In this document: piece after piece, positions 55,408 to 64,000 of the stretch
How the letters are laid out: every line of letters starts with the position of its first letter
Numbering within the stretch: position 1 is the stretch's first letter
From: Deltaproteobacteria bacterium
Lineage (GTDB): Bacteria; Desulfobacterota; Binatia; Binatales; Binataceae
DNA length: 64,000 nt
Assembly: GCA_021780225.1 (NCBI GenBank)
Contig: JAJXZF010000026.1
Span: 62,001 to 126,000 of the forward strand
Reading direction: 5' to 3'
The notes under the pieces: model-generated
Databases searched by the model: none
Told to the model about the DNA's origin: nothing
Seen by the model: only the letters and a program-made list of their open reading frames with translations
Made by a program: the position numbers and the translations under genes

Positions 55408-56601
55408 TCAATAACCCTTCGGCAAGCCGAGCAGGCGCTCGGCGATGATGCTGCGCTGAACCTCGGACGTGCCCTCTTCGATCGTATTGCCGCGCGAGCG
55501 AAGCAATCCGTATTGCCAGCGGCCGTCGTCGATCGCGTGCGGCGAGCCTTCGTCGAGCGCGGCGCGCGGCCCGGCGAGCGTCAAGGCGAATTCGTTCATC
55601 CGCTGGTTGAGTTCGCTCCACAGGAGTTTAGAGATCGAACCTTCGGGACCGGGCGTGCCACCGCGGACGAGGCGCGAGAAATTGCGATAGGCGAGGTATT
55701 TCATCGATTCGACATCGACGTAGAACTGCGCGAGCGTCTGGCGCGCGACCGCCGGCGGGACCGGACAGCCGCCGGACGCGATCGCGCGGCGCGCCAGTTC
55801 CACGAGGTCATCGAAGACGTTCCGAAACCGCATCACGGTGGCGAGCGAAAGCGTCGCCCGCTCGTTCATCAGGGTGGTCAGCGCGACGCCCCATCCGCCG
55901 TTCAACGAGCCGAGCAGGTTTTCGCGCGGCACGCGCACGTCGTCGAAGAACATCTGGTTGAACTCGGCCTCGCCGGTCATCTGGCGCAGCGGCGCGACCT
56001 TGACGCCCGGGCTGTGCATGTCGACGAGGATGTAGGAAATGCCACGATGCTTCGGCGCGTCGGCGTCGGTGCGGACCAGCAGCATGCACCAGTCGGCGAT
56101 ATGGCCGAGCGAGGTCCAGACCTTCTGGCCGTTAATGATGAAATGATCGCCGTCGATCACGGCGCGCGTCGCGAGCGCGGCCAGGTCGGAACCGGAGCCG
56201 GGTTCGGAAAATCCCTGGCACCAGATTTCTTCGCACGAAAGAATCTTGGGAATGAAACGTTTTTTCTGCGCTTCCGCGCCGTGTTCGAGGATGGTCGGCG
56301 CGCCCATCGAAAGGCCCAGCTCATTGAGCGGCGCGGGCGCGCGGACCCGCGCCATCTCCTCGTTGAAGATGGCGCTTTCGATCAGCGTCAGCCCCTGTCC
56401 GCCGTACTCCCGCGGCCAGTTGATGCCGAGAAAGCCGGCTTCGTATAGGCGGCGCTGCCAGTCCGTGAGAATCCTGACGGTCCGCTCGTCGATCGCGAGC
56501 GCGAAGCCGCGGTCCTTCAGGTCGCGCGGAACATTGGCTTCGAGCCAGCGCCGCGCCTTGGCGCGAAATTCCGCTTCTTTTGGCGAATCGCTCAGGTCCA
56601 T
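55408..56601 (-). CDS. Acyl-CoA dehydrogenase
   Basis: 397 residues. INWPREYGGQGLTLIESAIF, CQGFSEPGSGSDLAALATRA and the C-terminal NTIEEGTSEVQRSIIAERLL are typical; the EGTSE segment with its Glu is intact. Long insert and N-terminus (DSPKEAEFRAKARRWLEANV) resemble FadE-type enzymes of large acyl-CoAs. It ends nine bases before arsS in the same direction, perhaps by chance. Confidence 0.94.
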   Translation of the reverse strand: MDLSDSPKEAEFRAKARRWLEANVPRDLKDRGFALAIDERTVRILTDWQRRLYEAGFLGINWPREYGGQGLTLIESAIFNEEMARVRAPAPLNELGLSMGAPTILEHGAEAQKKRFIPKILSCEEIWCQGFSEPGSGSDLAALATRAVIDGDHFIINGQKVWTSLGHIADWCMLLVRTDADAPKHRGISYILVDMHSPGVKVAPLRQMTGEAEFNQMFFDDVRVPRENLLGSLNGGWGVALTTLMNERATLSLATVMRFRNVFDDLVELARRAIASGGCPVPPAVARQTLAQFYVDVESMKYLAYRNFSRLVRGGTPGPEGSISKLLWSELNQRMNEFALTLAGPRAALDEGSPHAIDDGRWQYGLLRSRGNTIEEGTSEVQRSIIAERLLGLPKGY

Positions 56602-56749
56602 CCGGCCTCCGTCGCTCCGTCAGATCGTCCAAGGACATTTCTACCGCATATCGGAGGAACGTTGTAGACGCCGCTTGCGGCGCGGAGAAGCGAATCGCGC
56701 TAGACTCCGGGCATCGTTCAATCGCGCCGATATCGGCGCATGAAAGGAA

Positions 56750-57376
56750 TTGAAAGTGGCGACGCTGGGGTTTCGTGCGGAGGATTTCGCGGTTTTCAAA
56801 ATCGAGGGATTCAGCGAGCGGATGGAGCGGATTTACGATCGCGTGCGTCCCCGGCTGATCCGTCTGGGCGAGGAATTGGCGCCGGAATTGGCCCGCGCGC
56901 AGCATCTGGAGTTCTTCCCGCACGTCGCCAAACATGCGCGCCGCACCGTGAATCCGCCGCCGGAGACCTGGGCGGCGTTTGGACCGTCGCCGCGCGGGTA
57001 CAAACGTTACGGCTATCTCGCGCTGTGCATCTCGGCGGCGGGTCTGCATGCGCGCGCGGTGGTGAAATCGGAGGCGGATCGGCGCGGCGAAATGGCGGCG
57101 CGAATCCGCGATCTCACGCCCCGGCTGGTGAAGGATTTCAAAGGCGCGCGCCTCGCCAGATACGACAAATGGAACTTCGCCGCGCTGCCGGCGGGAGAGC
57201 CCGCATCGGCGGCCGCATTCGGCGCGATGGCCGACGCGCTGGAGAAGAAGACCGGAGGAATCGACGTCGGTTTCGGATGGAATCTGCGTGAAGCGATCCG
57301 GCTGGAGCGCGAGGAAGCGATCGACGCGTTCCGCGAGTTGGAACCGCTGTATCGAATCTTGCGTTCGGTCGTCTGA
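56750..57376 (+). CDS. DUF1054 (YktB-like) protein
   Basis: 208 residues. GFRAEDFAVFKIEGFSERME, HVAKHARRTVNPPPETWAAF and KRYGYLALCISAAGLHARAV fit DUF1054, a structure-known but functionally unknown family found mostly in Firmicutes. The start may be the TTG listed or the GTG two codons on; AAGGAA is close to both. It is 24 bp upstream of gpsA and probably in the same operon. Its presence in a proteobacterial-like genome is slightly unusual. Confidence 0.85.
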   Translation: MKVATLGFRAEDFAVFKIEGFSERMERIYDRVRPRLIRLGEELAPELARAQHLEFFPHVAKHARRTVNPPPETWAAFGPSPRGYKRYGYLALCISAAGLHARAVVKSEADRRGEMAARIRDLTPRLVKDFKGARLARYDKWNFAALPAGEPASAAAFGAMADALEKKTGGIDVGFGWNLREAIRLEREEAIDAFRELEPLYRILRSVV

Positions 57377-57400
57377 AGATCCGCCGGGCGGAGGACGACG

Positions 57401-58393
57401 ATGAGCCAAATCGCAATCCTTGGAGCGGGCGGCTGGGGCAGCGCCCTGGCCGTGACATTGGCGCGTTCCGGCCGCGACGTGACGCTTGCGATCCGCCGGC
57501 GCGAGCAGCTCGAAGCGATCCGCGCCGCGGCGGAAAATGCGGCCTACCTGCCCGGCGTCGCGATTCCGCCGAATCTGGCTCTTACTGATAATTGGCGCGC
57601 CGGCGTCAAGCCGGCCGCGACGGTAGTGATGGCGGTACCGTCGCGGATGGCGCGCGATGCGTTCGCGTCCGTTGTATCGGCGATCGCGCCCGACGCAACG
57701 ATCGTCAGCGTAACGAAGGGCATTGAGCCTGAATCGCTGATGACGATGACGCGGATGATCGCGGAACTGGCGCCGCCGGCGAGCCGGGTGGCGGCGCTGT
57801 CGGGACCCGGCTTCGCCGCCGAGGTCGCGCGCGGCAAACCGGCGGCGCTGGTGGCGGCCGCCGCGGATCCGGAGGTCGCGCGGCGCGTGCAGCAACTCTT
57901 CGCGACGCCCACGCTGCGAATCTATCGCAGCACCGACGTTATCGGCGTCGAGATGGGCGGCGTAATCAAGAACGTTATCGCAATCGCCGCCGGCATTTGC
58001 GACGGCCTCGATCTGGGATCGAGCGCGCGCGCGGCGCTAATCACGCGCGGACTGGCCGAGATGACGCGCCTTGCCGTCGCCGCCGGCGGACGCGCCGAAA
58101 CCATGGCCGGGCTGGCCGGGCTTGGCGATCTCGTGCTGACCTGCACTGGAGCGCTCTCGCGCAATCGCGCGCTCGGACTGCGGCTTGCCGCGGGCGCGCC
58201 ATGGTCGGCGCCCGGCGATGACGGACAGATCGCGGAAGGCGCCGTGAATGCGCGTGCGGTCCGTGCGCTGGCCGCGCGATATAATGTCGATACTCCGATC
58301 GTCGCCGCGGTCTGCAGGGTGCTCTATGAAGCAGCGCCCGCAACCGCTATGGTCGAAGAATTGCTTAGCCGCGAATTAAAGGCGGAATTCTAA
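57401..58393 (+). CDS. gpsA: Glycerol-3-phosphate dehydrogenase (NAD(P)+)
   Basis: 330 residues. GAGGWGSALAVTLARSGRDV is the nucleotide-binding loop, SGPGFAAEVARGKPAALVAA follows, and GVEMGGVIKNVIAIAAGICD has the catalytic Lys. It makes sn-glycerol 3-phosphate for phospholipids. Confidence 0.97.
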   Translation: MSQIAILGAGGWGSALAVTLARSGRDVTLAIRRREQLEAIRAAAENAAYLPGVAIPPNLALTDNWRAGVKPAATVVMAVPSRMARDAFASVVSAIAPDATIVSVTKGIEPESLMTMTRMIAELAPPASRVAALSGPGFAAEVARGKPAALVAAAADPEVARRVQQLFATPTLRIYRSTDVIGVEMGGVIKNVIAIAAGICDGLDLGSSARAALITRGLAEMTRLAVAAGGRAETMAGLAGLGDLVLTCTGALSRNRALGLRLAAGAPWSAPGDDGQIAEGAVNARAVRALAARYNVDTPIVAAVCRVLYEAAPATAMVEELLSRELKAEF

Positions 58394-58415
58394 GAGGAGC
58401 AAGACGAACAGGTTC

Positions 58416-58658
58416 ATGGCGAACAACGGCGGCTGCAAGGCCAACGAATGCGAACGCGAGGTAATCGCGAAGGGATATTGCCGCAAGCATTACCGCTTGT
58501 GGAAAGCGGGCGAGATGCCGAAAGCGCGTTACAAGACGTGCACGGGCGAAAATTGCCGGAAAAAGCGGTTCAAAGGAAGCCTATGCGAAGAGCATTGGAC
58601 CGCCGCACACGGCAAAGCCGCAGCCGCCGAGGCCGCTCCAGCCGCAGCCAGCGCCTGA
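58416..58658 (+). CDS. Small Cys/His-rich conserved protein
   Basis: 80 residues. The first 65 contain a regular pattern: CKANECEREVIAKGYCRKHY then CTGENCRKKRFKGSLCEEHW, i.e. two C-x4-C ... C-x2-H units that look like a paired zinc-binding repeat. The last 15 residues are Ala-rich. Similar small proteins are seen in myxobacterial and other deltaproteobacterial genomes without known function. It is 22 bp downstream of gpsA with GAGGAG ahead. Confidence 0.7.
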   Translation: MANNGGCKANECEREVIAKGYCRKHYRLWKAGEMPKARYKTCTGENCRKKRFKGSLCEEHWTAAHGKAAAAEAAPAAASA

Positions 58659-58785
58659 CGTCGATTTGGCGTCCTCGCGAGCGCGATTAACGCGCGGCGC
58701 GCACCGTGCATCTTCGATAATCCGGCCCGGAATCGAGCGTCGCCGGCGCAATGCGGGCGGCGTTCCAGTTTGACGAGGAATAGCG

Positions 58786-59583
58786 ATGGCGAACATTGTC
58801 GTGTCGGGCGCGGCCGGACGGATGGGCCGGATGATCGTCTCATTGATCGCGCGCGAGCGCGAGCATCGTCTGGCCGGCGCGCTTGAGGCTCCCGGAAACA
58901 CCACGCTGGGCGCTGATGCCGGGGAAGTCGCGGGCGCGGGCGCGCTCGGCGTGAAGATTGTCGCCGACTACAAGACGATCGCACGGCCGGACACGGTCAC
59001 GCTCGATTTTACGAGCGCAAAATCTTCGCTGGAGCATCTTGAGACCGCGGTCGCGAATGGCGCCGCGATCGTGATTGGCTCAACCGGATTCACGCCGGAA
59101 ATGGAAGCGCGTGCGAGAGAGCTTGGACCGCGCACCCGAACCGTAATCGCGCCGAATATGAGCGTGGGCGTTAATGTGCTGATGAAAATCGTCGCGGAAG
59201 TGGCGCGGACGCTCGCCGATTTCGACGCCGAAGTCCTCGAAATTCATCATCGCACCAAGGTTGACGCGCCGAGCGGAACGGCGCTGGCGCTCGGCCGGGC
59301 GATCGCGGATGCGCGCGCGGTCGATTTCGGCGCGAATGCGGTTTACGGACGCGAAGGCATCACCGGCGTGCGTCCCTCCGGCAATATCGCCGTGCTCGCG
59401 ATGCGCGCGGGCGACGCGGTCGGCGACCATACCGTTATTTTCGGCGGACAGGGCGAACGCCTCGAACTGACGCATCGGGCGCAAAGCCGCGAGGCGCTTG
59501 CGCGCGGGGCGATCCGCGCAGCCGCATGGCTTGAGCAACGTCCGAACGGCCTTTATTCGATGCGCGACGTGCTCGGATTGTGA
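58786..59583 (+). CDS. dapB: 4-hydroxy-tetrahydrodipicolinate reductase
   Basis: 265 residues. IVVSGAAGRMGRMIVSLIAR is the dinucleotide loop, VIGSTGFTPEME follows, and EIHHRTKVDAPSGTALALGR has the catalytic His and Lys. It acts in lysine and meso-diaminopimelate synthesis. No other dap gene is adjacent. Confidence 0.97.
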   Translation: MANIVVSGAAGRMGRMIVSLIAREREHRLAGALEAPGNTTLGADAGEVAGAGALGVKIVADYKTIARPDTVTLDFTSAKSSLEHLETAVANGAAIVIGSTGFTPEMEARARELGPRTRTVIAPNMSVGVNVLMKIVAEVARTLADFDAEVLEIHHRTKVDAPSGTALALGRAIADARAVDFGANAVYGREGITGVRPSGNIAVLAMRAGDAVGDHTVIFGGQGERLELTHRAQSREALARGAIRAAAWLEQRPNGLYSMRDVLGL

Positions 59584-59826
59584 CGAGACTACGCGCCATC
59601 GCTCGATTATAAATTAGCCGGCGAGCTATGGCCCGGCCCGCTTGCGGCGATCGCGATCGCGCAAAAGACCGAACCAGTTCCGACAATCGGCGATTGGCGA
59701 ATTCGAGCCGCCGGCTCAGTTCGCAGGGACCTGCCGGAATCGACGCCGGGACTCAACTGAAAATAATTTTGACTGTTGGTTCAATTTTTGATTCGTGATT
59801 TGATCTCGCCAGGCCAAGGCTGAACC

Positions 59827-60411
59827 ATGCTATCCGACACGCTTCAGGAAGGGCTGCAAAAGTACGCGATCGGCGAGAAATTGCGCGCGCTCAGGCTCCG
59901 CAAAAAGATGGGCCTCGTCGAATTGGGCCGCCATACGGCTCTGTCGGCCGCGTTGCTCTCGAAAATCGAACGTGGGCGGTTGTTCCCAACTTTGCCGACC
60001 CTGCTCAGAATCGCGATGGTTTTCAACGTCGGCCTGGACTACTTCTTCAGCGAACAGCGGCGGCGCGTGATGGCGGTGACGCGGAAGAAAGAGCGGCTGG
60101 TTTTCGAGGAGAAATTAGACGGCGACGAAACGATCTATCGCTTCGAGTGCCTTGATTTCAAAGCCGAAGAACGCAACCTCAACGCGTTTCTGGCGGAATT
60201 TCCCAAAGGCGCGGCGGACCGCAAATCCGCCCATCAACATGACGGCGTCGAATTTCTTTACGTGCTTGGAGGATCGTTGAATCTAACCGTCGGCGGAGAT
60301 GAGAACCTGCTGCAGCGCGGCGACGCGATATATTTCGACTCGACGATCGCTCATTCCTACGCCGCAATTGGAGCGGCGCAGTGCTCGGCGCTCGTAGTCA
60401 CGATTCCGTAA
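59827..60411 (+). CDS. XRE family transcriptional regulator with C-terminal cupin
   Basis: 194 residues. The N-terminal helix-turn-helix is EKLRALRLRKKMGLVELGRH then TALSAALLSKIERGRLFPTL, and the C-terminal cupin barrel has HQHDGVEFLYVLGGSLNLTV and RGDAIYFDSTIAHSYAAIG. Regulators of this kind (PuuR/SutR-like) sense small ligands. The upstream region contains TTGACT and short TTGA/TCAA palindromes that may be its promoter and operator. A hairpin and T-run follow the stop. Confidence 0.92.
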   Translation: MLSDTLQEGLQKYAIGEKLRALRLRKKMGLVELGRHTALSAALLSKIERGRLFPTLPTLLRIAMVFNVGLDYFFSEQRRRVMAVTRKKERLVFEEKLDGDETIYRFECLDFKAEERNLNAFLAEFPKGAADRKSAHQHDGVEFLYVLGGSLNLTVGGDENLLQRGDAIYFDSTIAHSYAAIGAAQCSALVVTIP

Positions 60412-60418
60412 AATCATC

Positions 60419-60458
60419 GGGCGGCGCCACAGGCGCGCCGCCCATCGAGAGTTTTTTT
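60419..60458 (+). terminator. Hairpin with T-run downstream of the XRE-cupin gene
   Basis: A nine-base-pair stem (GGGCGGCGC with GCGCCGCCC, seven-base loop) followed after eight bases by seven T. The gap between stem and T-run is longer than ideal for an intrinsic terminator. Confidence 0.5.
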
Positions 60459-60491
60459 CGCGCGGGCGCCGGCGCCGTCGCGCGCGCCATA

Positions 60492-61520
60492 TCATCCGCG
60501 CCGCGGCACGATATGCGGTCGCATCGCGCCCTGCTCGGGTTTCGCGGAACCTTCGTGCTTCAACTCCTCCCAGCGATCGAAAAGCCGCGGCACGACTCGC
60601 GGATGACGATGCTCGTACCAGGCGACGATCACCGCAAGCGCGAGGATATTTCCGCCGATAATGTTCCACCATCCGATATCTTCGATAGCGGTCTGGTCCA
60701 GGAACGTGACAAACCCGGCGAAACACATTTCAAACCATACGAACAGCACCAGCACGCCGAGCGCGATCAGAGGCTCGCGCTCCGATACCGCCATCAGGAC
60801 CGAGGCGGCTATTCCAAACATGATGAACGCGAAGAAATGGAGGGCGGTGTAGCCGAGCACGCTCGCCGCCGTTACCGCATAGCCGCTTGGCTCATGCATC
60901 ACGTCGAGCAGCATCGTTCCGAGCAGCGCCGGCGTGCGAAACGGCTCGCTCGTCGCCAGGTCATAGACAAAGAACCACGCGGCGACAATTGCGCCGCCAA
61001 TAATTCCCGCGATAATGCCCTCGCGAACCACGGTGACCCAGGGACCGAGCAGCCGTTCCGCAAGCGCCGGCTGACGCCAGAAAAAATAGGCCAACATCGC
61101 CGCCGTCGCCATGAAATTTCCGATCAAGCCCTTCCACCAAAGCGTCGCGGCTTGAGCGGCCGGCCCGAACAGCATCAGCACGAAAATAAAGAAAACCTCG
61201 AACGCGCAGGTAAAAATGAATAGCGCGGGAAACAGGTCCGGGTTGCCTTCCGCCGCGGAAAGCATCATCGCGCCGCAGACGCCGATCAGCGCGAAAACCG
61301 CAAAATGCACGACCGCGTATTGCGCGACGAGCGTCCATCCCGCCCCGCCCAGCACTGAAACGCTCGATCCGTGCAGCAGCGCGGCGGCCAGCAATTCGGG
61401 CGTCCGCGATGGTTCGCCATGCGCCGCGTCAAAGACCAAAAACCACAGCGCAATCACCGCCCCACCGATCAGGCCGGCGACGGCTCCATCAACGATCGTC
61501 CGGATCCTACCTGACTTCAT
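60492..61520 (-). CDS. Internally duplicated polytopic membrane protein
   Basis: 342 residues with eight or more membrane helices. The two halves are alike: DGAVAGLIGGAVIALWFLVF with FDAAHGEPSRTPELLAAALL in the first, and REGIIAGIIGGAIVAAWFFV with YDLATSEPFRTPALLGTMLL in the second, so it arose by internal duplication. I recognise no named family. It lies between an XRE-cupin regulator and a heme-copper-oxidase-like gene, which hints at a respiratory or envelope role. Confidence 0.75.
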   Translation of the reverse strand: MKSGRIRTIVDGAVAGLIGGAVIALWFLVFDAAHGEPSRTPELLAAALLHGSSVSVLGGAGWTLVAQYAVVHFAVFALIGVCGAMMLSAAEGNPDLFPALFIFTCAFEVFFIFVLMLFGPAAQAATLWWKGLIGNFMATAAMLAYFFWRQPALAERLLGPWVTVVREGIIAGIIGGAIVAAWFFVYDLATSEPFRTPALLGTMLLDVMHEPSGYAVTAASVLGYTALHFFAFIMFGIAASVLMAVSEREPLIALGVLVLFVWFEMCFAGFVTFLDQTAIEDIGWWNIIGGNILALAVIVAWYEHRHPRVVPRLFDRWEELKHEGSAKPEQGAMRPHIVPRRG

Positions 61521-61811
61521 GGCGACCTCCTTTCATACCCGCGAACAGCCGTCAGGCGCCTCGGCGCGCTCGCTGCGGAGGGTGAAGTCGGTCAATCAGG
61601 TTCTGGCATGAGGAGGTGCGCGCTTGCGGCCGCCTGTGCGGCGGCTATCCTCATCTCTGATCCCTATTAGGCCAATAACGGCGTCACGGCAAGTCGCGGC
61701 CAGCGAGCCGGCGGCTCAACCTTCCGGCGGCTGCCTGGTTTTCTCAAGTTAATGGATAATCCGTTCCGCGGCGGAAGCGGTTGGCGGTGAGTGGAAAAGG
61801 AGCTGAATTCG
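61521..61811. promoter_or_regulatory. Divergent promoter region
   Basis: 291 bp between the duplicated membrane protein and the heme-copper-oxidase-like gene. It should hold promoters for both directions, but no clear -35/-10 pair or operator stands out. Confidence 0.35.
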
Positions 61812-63110
61812 ATGGACGACCGCACCGATGGAACAATTGGGAAAACACGAACTGACAGCTATTCGCGCATGAAAATCCGAGCGGCCCGCATCGCGGTGGA
61901 TTATTTCGTAATCGCGACGATTTATCTGATTTGCGGAATGGCGGCGCTGCCGTGGCTGACCTCGCGGATGCTCGACTATTTCTATCAGCCCTCAATCCTG
62001 GCGCTGGTTCATACCTTCACGATCGGATGGATCACCTCCGCGATGATCGGCGTGCTCTACCGCTACGCGCCCGCGCTCGGACACAAACCGCTGCCCCGCC
62101 CGCGCCTGTTGATGCCGCAACTGATCTTATTTTTGATCGGATCGAGCGGCGTAATCAGCCATTTTGCCCTCGGTTCGTGGTCGGGCGTCTGGTCGGCGGC
62201 GCTCGTACTTATCGCTAGCCTAATCCTGTTCGCGATCAACATCGTGCCGTGCGTATGGGCCGGGGTCGGACGCGGCATGGCGCAAACCGGCATCACGTTC
62301 GCGGTCTGTTTCCTGCTGGCCGCCGCGACGATGGGCTTTCTGCTGGCGCTCGACAAGTCGGTCGGAATCATCGGCGGCAGTCTGCTCGACAACCTCGCGG
62401 CTCATGCGAATCTGGCGGCGATCGGATGGATCGCAATCACGGTCTGTGCGCTTTCCTACCGGACGCTGCCCGCGTTCCTTGGCGGCGATGCGATCGATTT
62501 TGACGGCCGGCGATGGCTGGTTTATGCGCTCGGGGCTTCGGCATTCATGCTCGCCGCCGCGCTGCTGTTCCAGCGCGAACCAATCATTATCGTGACGGCG
62601 ATTGCGGCGGCGCTATCGCTTGTCACATTCGTAATTACGATAATCTCGATGATTCCGAGGCGGCGTCCGACGGCGGGCTGGACCTTGCCGCATGTCGCCG
62701 CAGGCATCGGTTGGGCGCTGGCGGCCGTCGCTTCAGGACTAGCATTGATGCTGCTGGGCGGCGACAGCGTTATAGGATCGCACGTCGCCGTCGTGTATGG
62801 AGCGGCCGGCCTGCTCGGATGGTTCGGCAACTTCATAATCGGAATATCGTACCATCTTTTTCCCGGCGCGGTCGTGCACGCCCGATCCACAAATCGCAAA
62901 CCAGCCATGAAACTCGCCGAGATTGAATCGCCAATCGGCCGATCGCTGATTTTTGCGAGCTATAACGCGGGACTTGCCATCTTGTGCGCGAGCGTCCTCG
63001 CCTCCCAACCGTTGCTGGCCACGCTCGGCGCAACCTTGACGGCTTTGGGGGGGGGCGTAGTCTATTCGCTATCGACGCTGCGCGCACTGAGCTTCGCGTA
63101 TAGGCGCTAG
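61812..63110 (+). CDS. Heme-copper-oxidase subunit I-like membrane protein
   Basis: About 432 residues from the ATG of MDDRTDG, with AAAAGGAG ahead; twelve or so membrane helices. Histidines are placed as in the short CcoN/NnrS-like relatives: LVHTFTIGWITSAMIGVLYR, AHANLAAIGWIAITVCALSY, GSHVAVVYGAAGLLGWFGNF and GISYHLFPGAV. This suggests heme binding, but the copper ligands of a true oxidase are not evident, so it may be a related non-oxidase. The adjacent ctaG supports a respiratory setting. Its TAG stop lies in the end of the 208-bp element. Confidence 0.75.
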   Translation: MDDRTDGTIGKTRTDSYSRMKIRAARIAVDYFVIATIYLICGMAALPWLTSRMLDYFYQPSILALVHTFTIGWITSAMIGVLYRYAPALGHKPLPRPRLLMPQLILFLIGSSGVISHFALGSWSGVWSAALVLIASLILFAINIVPCVWAGVGRGMAQTGITFAVCFLLAAATMGFLLALDKSVGIIGGSLLDNLAAHANLAAIGWIAITVCALSYRTLPAFLGGDAIDFDGRRWLVYALGASAFMLAAALLFQREPIIIVTAIAAALSLVTFVITIISMIPRRRPTAGWTLPHVAAGIGWALAAVASGLALMLLGGDSVIGSHVAVVYGAAGLLGWFGNFIIGISYHLFPGAVVHARSTNRKPAMKLAEIESPIGRSLIFASYNAGLAILCASVLASQPLLATLGATLTALGGGVVYSLSTLRALSFAYRR

Positions 63111-63314
63111 TGTGGTGTCCCGCAAATAACTTCCACCTGACGCCTGATCAGCTCGGTGCGCAGGTCGCCCACTGCGGGGCGATAAGGGATGGATTGCCGG
63201 GTCTGGGCCCGGCAATGACGCACAGAGCTGGTCATGCCCGGACTTGATCCGGGCATCCACGCCGAGCGCAAGATCGACGCAGTGTGCAAACTTGTTCAGG
63301 GGACGCCATACTAG
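63107..63314 (+). repeat. 208-bp MITE-like element, copy 3 (inverted)
   Basis: Third copy, on the opposite strand to copies 1 and 2, as is the gene it follows. It starts with CTAG, whose TAG is the stop codon of the heme-copper-oxidase-like gene, then GTGTGGTGTCCCGCAAATAA. The same two internal palindromes are present. The far end is diverged (CTTGTTCAGGGGACGCC) and closes with CTAG. Confidence 0.9.
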
Positions 63315-63436
63315 TCGTGCGGCCGGCGATCCGAAGATCGACCGACATTCGCCGGGCAAAATCGATTATCGGTCGAACGTCACGCTCCGGTTTCGCGCCT
63401 CCGGCGCTGCCGCGCGGATATACGGAGCTATTCTAT

Positions 63437-64000
63437 TTATACGGTCGCGCGGCCGTGCGGATGGAGTGGGCGGATCTGCGCGGGTCTGCGATTGATCGCA
63501 GGAATTTCGGTATCTTCACGTTGCGCCCAGCGGAAGAAAATTCCGCTAAAGACGAACATGATATACACGCCCTGACCAACCCACATAACAAGTCCGCCCA
63601 GCACCTGATCGGCGCGCGGCGTAAGTCCCAGCGGATGCGTCCCCATCGTGTAGTACATGTAGAGAACCGAGTCCGCCATCGTAATCGGAGCGGCCACCGC
63701 GGTCATCGGAATCATCAGAAGAAACAGATAGAGAATCTGCAGCGGATAGGACAACCGGGGGAATTCCGGCACCGGACTGACGATCGGCCACCACAACAGC
63801 ACTCCGACCGTCAGCAGGCCCAGCCGTATTCCGCCGAAATACGACTTCACGTGGCACACCCGGTCGCACAGAGCCGGATAATGCAACAGCGCGAAGAACA
63901 TCGAGAAGATTAGAAACGCGACCAGCGGCCGGGTCAGGATGCGAAAAAATGGCTCGACAGCGCGCCGTGTGATAATCGGCCGCAGCATCCAGTCCGGCGT
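63437..64000 (-). CDS. ctaG: Cytochrome c oxidase assembly factor CtaG (Caa3 type), partial
   Basis: At least 187 residues; the frame continues past the right edge (TPDWMLRP is read there), so the true start is outside. Membrane helices with FALLHYPALCDRVCHVKSYF, GVLLWWPIVSPVPEFPRLSY and AAPITMADSVLYMYYTMG match the Caa3_CtaG family that helps put copper into caa3-type oxidases. Together with the upstream-facing oxidase-like gene this marks the edge of a terminal-oxidase cluster. Confidence 0.9.
   Translation of the reverse strand, partial: TPDWMLRPIITRRAVEPFFRILTRPLVAFLIFSMFFALLHYPALCDRVCHVKSYFGGIRLGLLTVGVLLWWPIVSPVPEFPRLSYPLQILYLFLLMIPMTAVAAPITMADSVLYMYYTMGTHPLGLTPRADQVLGGLVMWVGQGVYIMFVFSGIFFRWAQREDTEIPAINRRPAQIRPLHPHGRATV

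Noticed and set aside
59760-59826. Operator for the XRE-cupin regulator
   Set aside because: TTGACT and TTGA/TCAA half-sites are visible, but the dyad is too weak and the -10 spacing poor, so no separate feature was made.

Overview
This is about 64 kb of a GC-rich bacterial chromosome. The gene content is that of a Gram-negative soil or sediment heterotroph: lipoprotein and signal-peptide genes, acyl-CoA dehydrogenases, luciferase-like (LLM) oxidoreductases, MaoC hydratases, acetyl-CoA synthetase, arsenic detoxification genes and heme-copper-oxidase-type membrane proteins. The translation block keeps the order rimP-nusA-ylxR-infB-DUF503-rbfA-truB-rpsO-pnp-M16 peptidase, and the purine genes include a stand-alone purS. 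My best guess is a lineage near the former Deltaproteobacteria, such as Candidatus Binatota. This is inference from gene content; no rRNA or tRNA gene is present to test it.

Left part (1-5.3 kb): a bufferin-type RiPP locus, with a BufA2-like precursor and the start of its MNIO/DUF692 enzyme cut by the window edge, lies divergent to an ECF sigma factor and its zinc-type anti-sigma factor. AT-richer accessory DNA follows: an orphan PD-(D/E)XK-like protein, an orphan antitoxin-like ORF and a RelE/ParE-type toxin-antitoxin pair. A 37-bp perfect repeat of the purF 3' end flanks the toxin-antitoxin segment like a pair of attachment sites.

Housekeeping core (5.3-24.9 kb, nearly all minus strand): purC-purS-purQ-purL-purF with overlapping or nearly touching genes, then purB, dut, an M16 peptidase, pnp, rpsO, truB, rbfA, ylxP, infB, ylxR, nusA and rimP. 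Stem-loops mark the rpsO-pnp and rbfA-truB junctions, and an intrinsic-terminator-like hairpin sits in the rimP leader.

Middle (25-47 kb): a DUF2335 membrane protein, an ABC-2 exporter, an LLM oxidoreductase, acs next to a GH57/DUF3536 protein, a lipid-oxidation cluster (two MaoC-like proteins, acyl-CoA dehydrogenase, SDR), several secreted or lipid-anchored proteins, an exported beta-carbonic anhydrase, more SDR/ACAD/LLM genes and an IS1595-type transposase.

Right part (47-64 kb): a complete IS630-family element with a frameshifted transposase has landed against an HNH nuclease remnant. An arsenic locus (arsR-arsC-acr3, with arsS nearby) follows, then gpsA, dapB, an XRE-cupin regulator, and a respiratory membrane group ending in a partial ctaG.

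The most unusual signals are three things. First, the bufferin locus next to its own putative envelope-stress-type sigma/anti-sigma switch. Second, a 208-bp non-coding element present three times, always directly downstream of a gene, always in the same orientation to it, with its terminal CTAG supplying the gene's TAG stop codon. Third, the purF-derived direct repeat around the toxin-antitoxin cassette. Most other lines of the ORF track are antisense or out-of-frame shadows caused by high GC.
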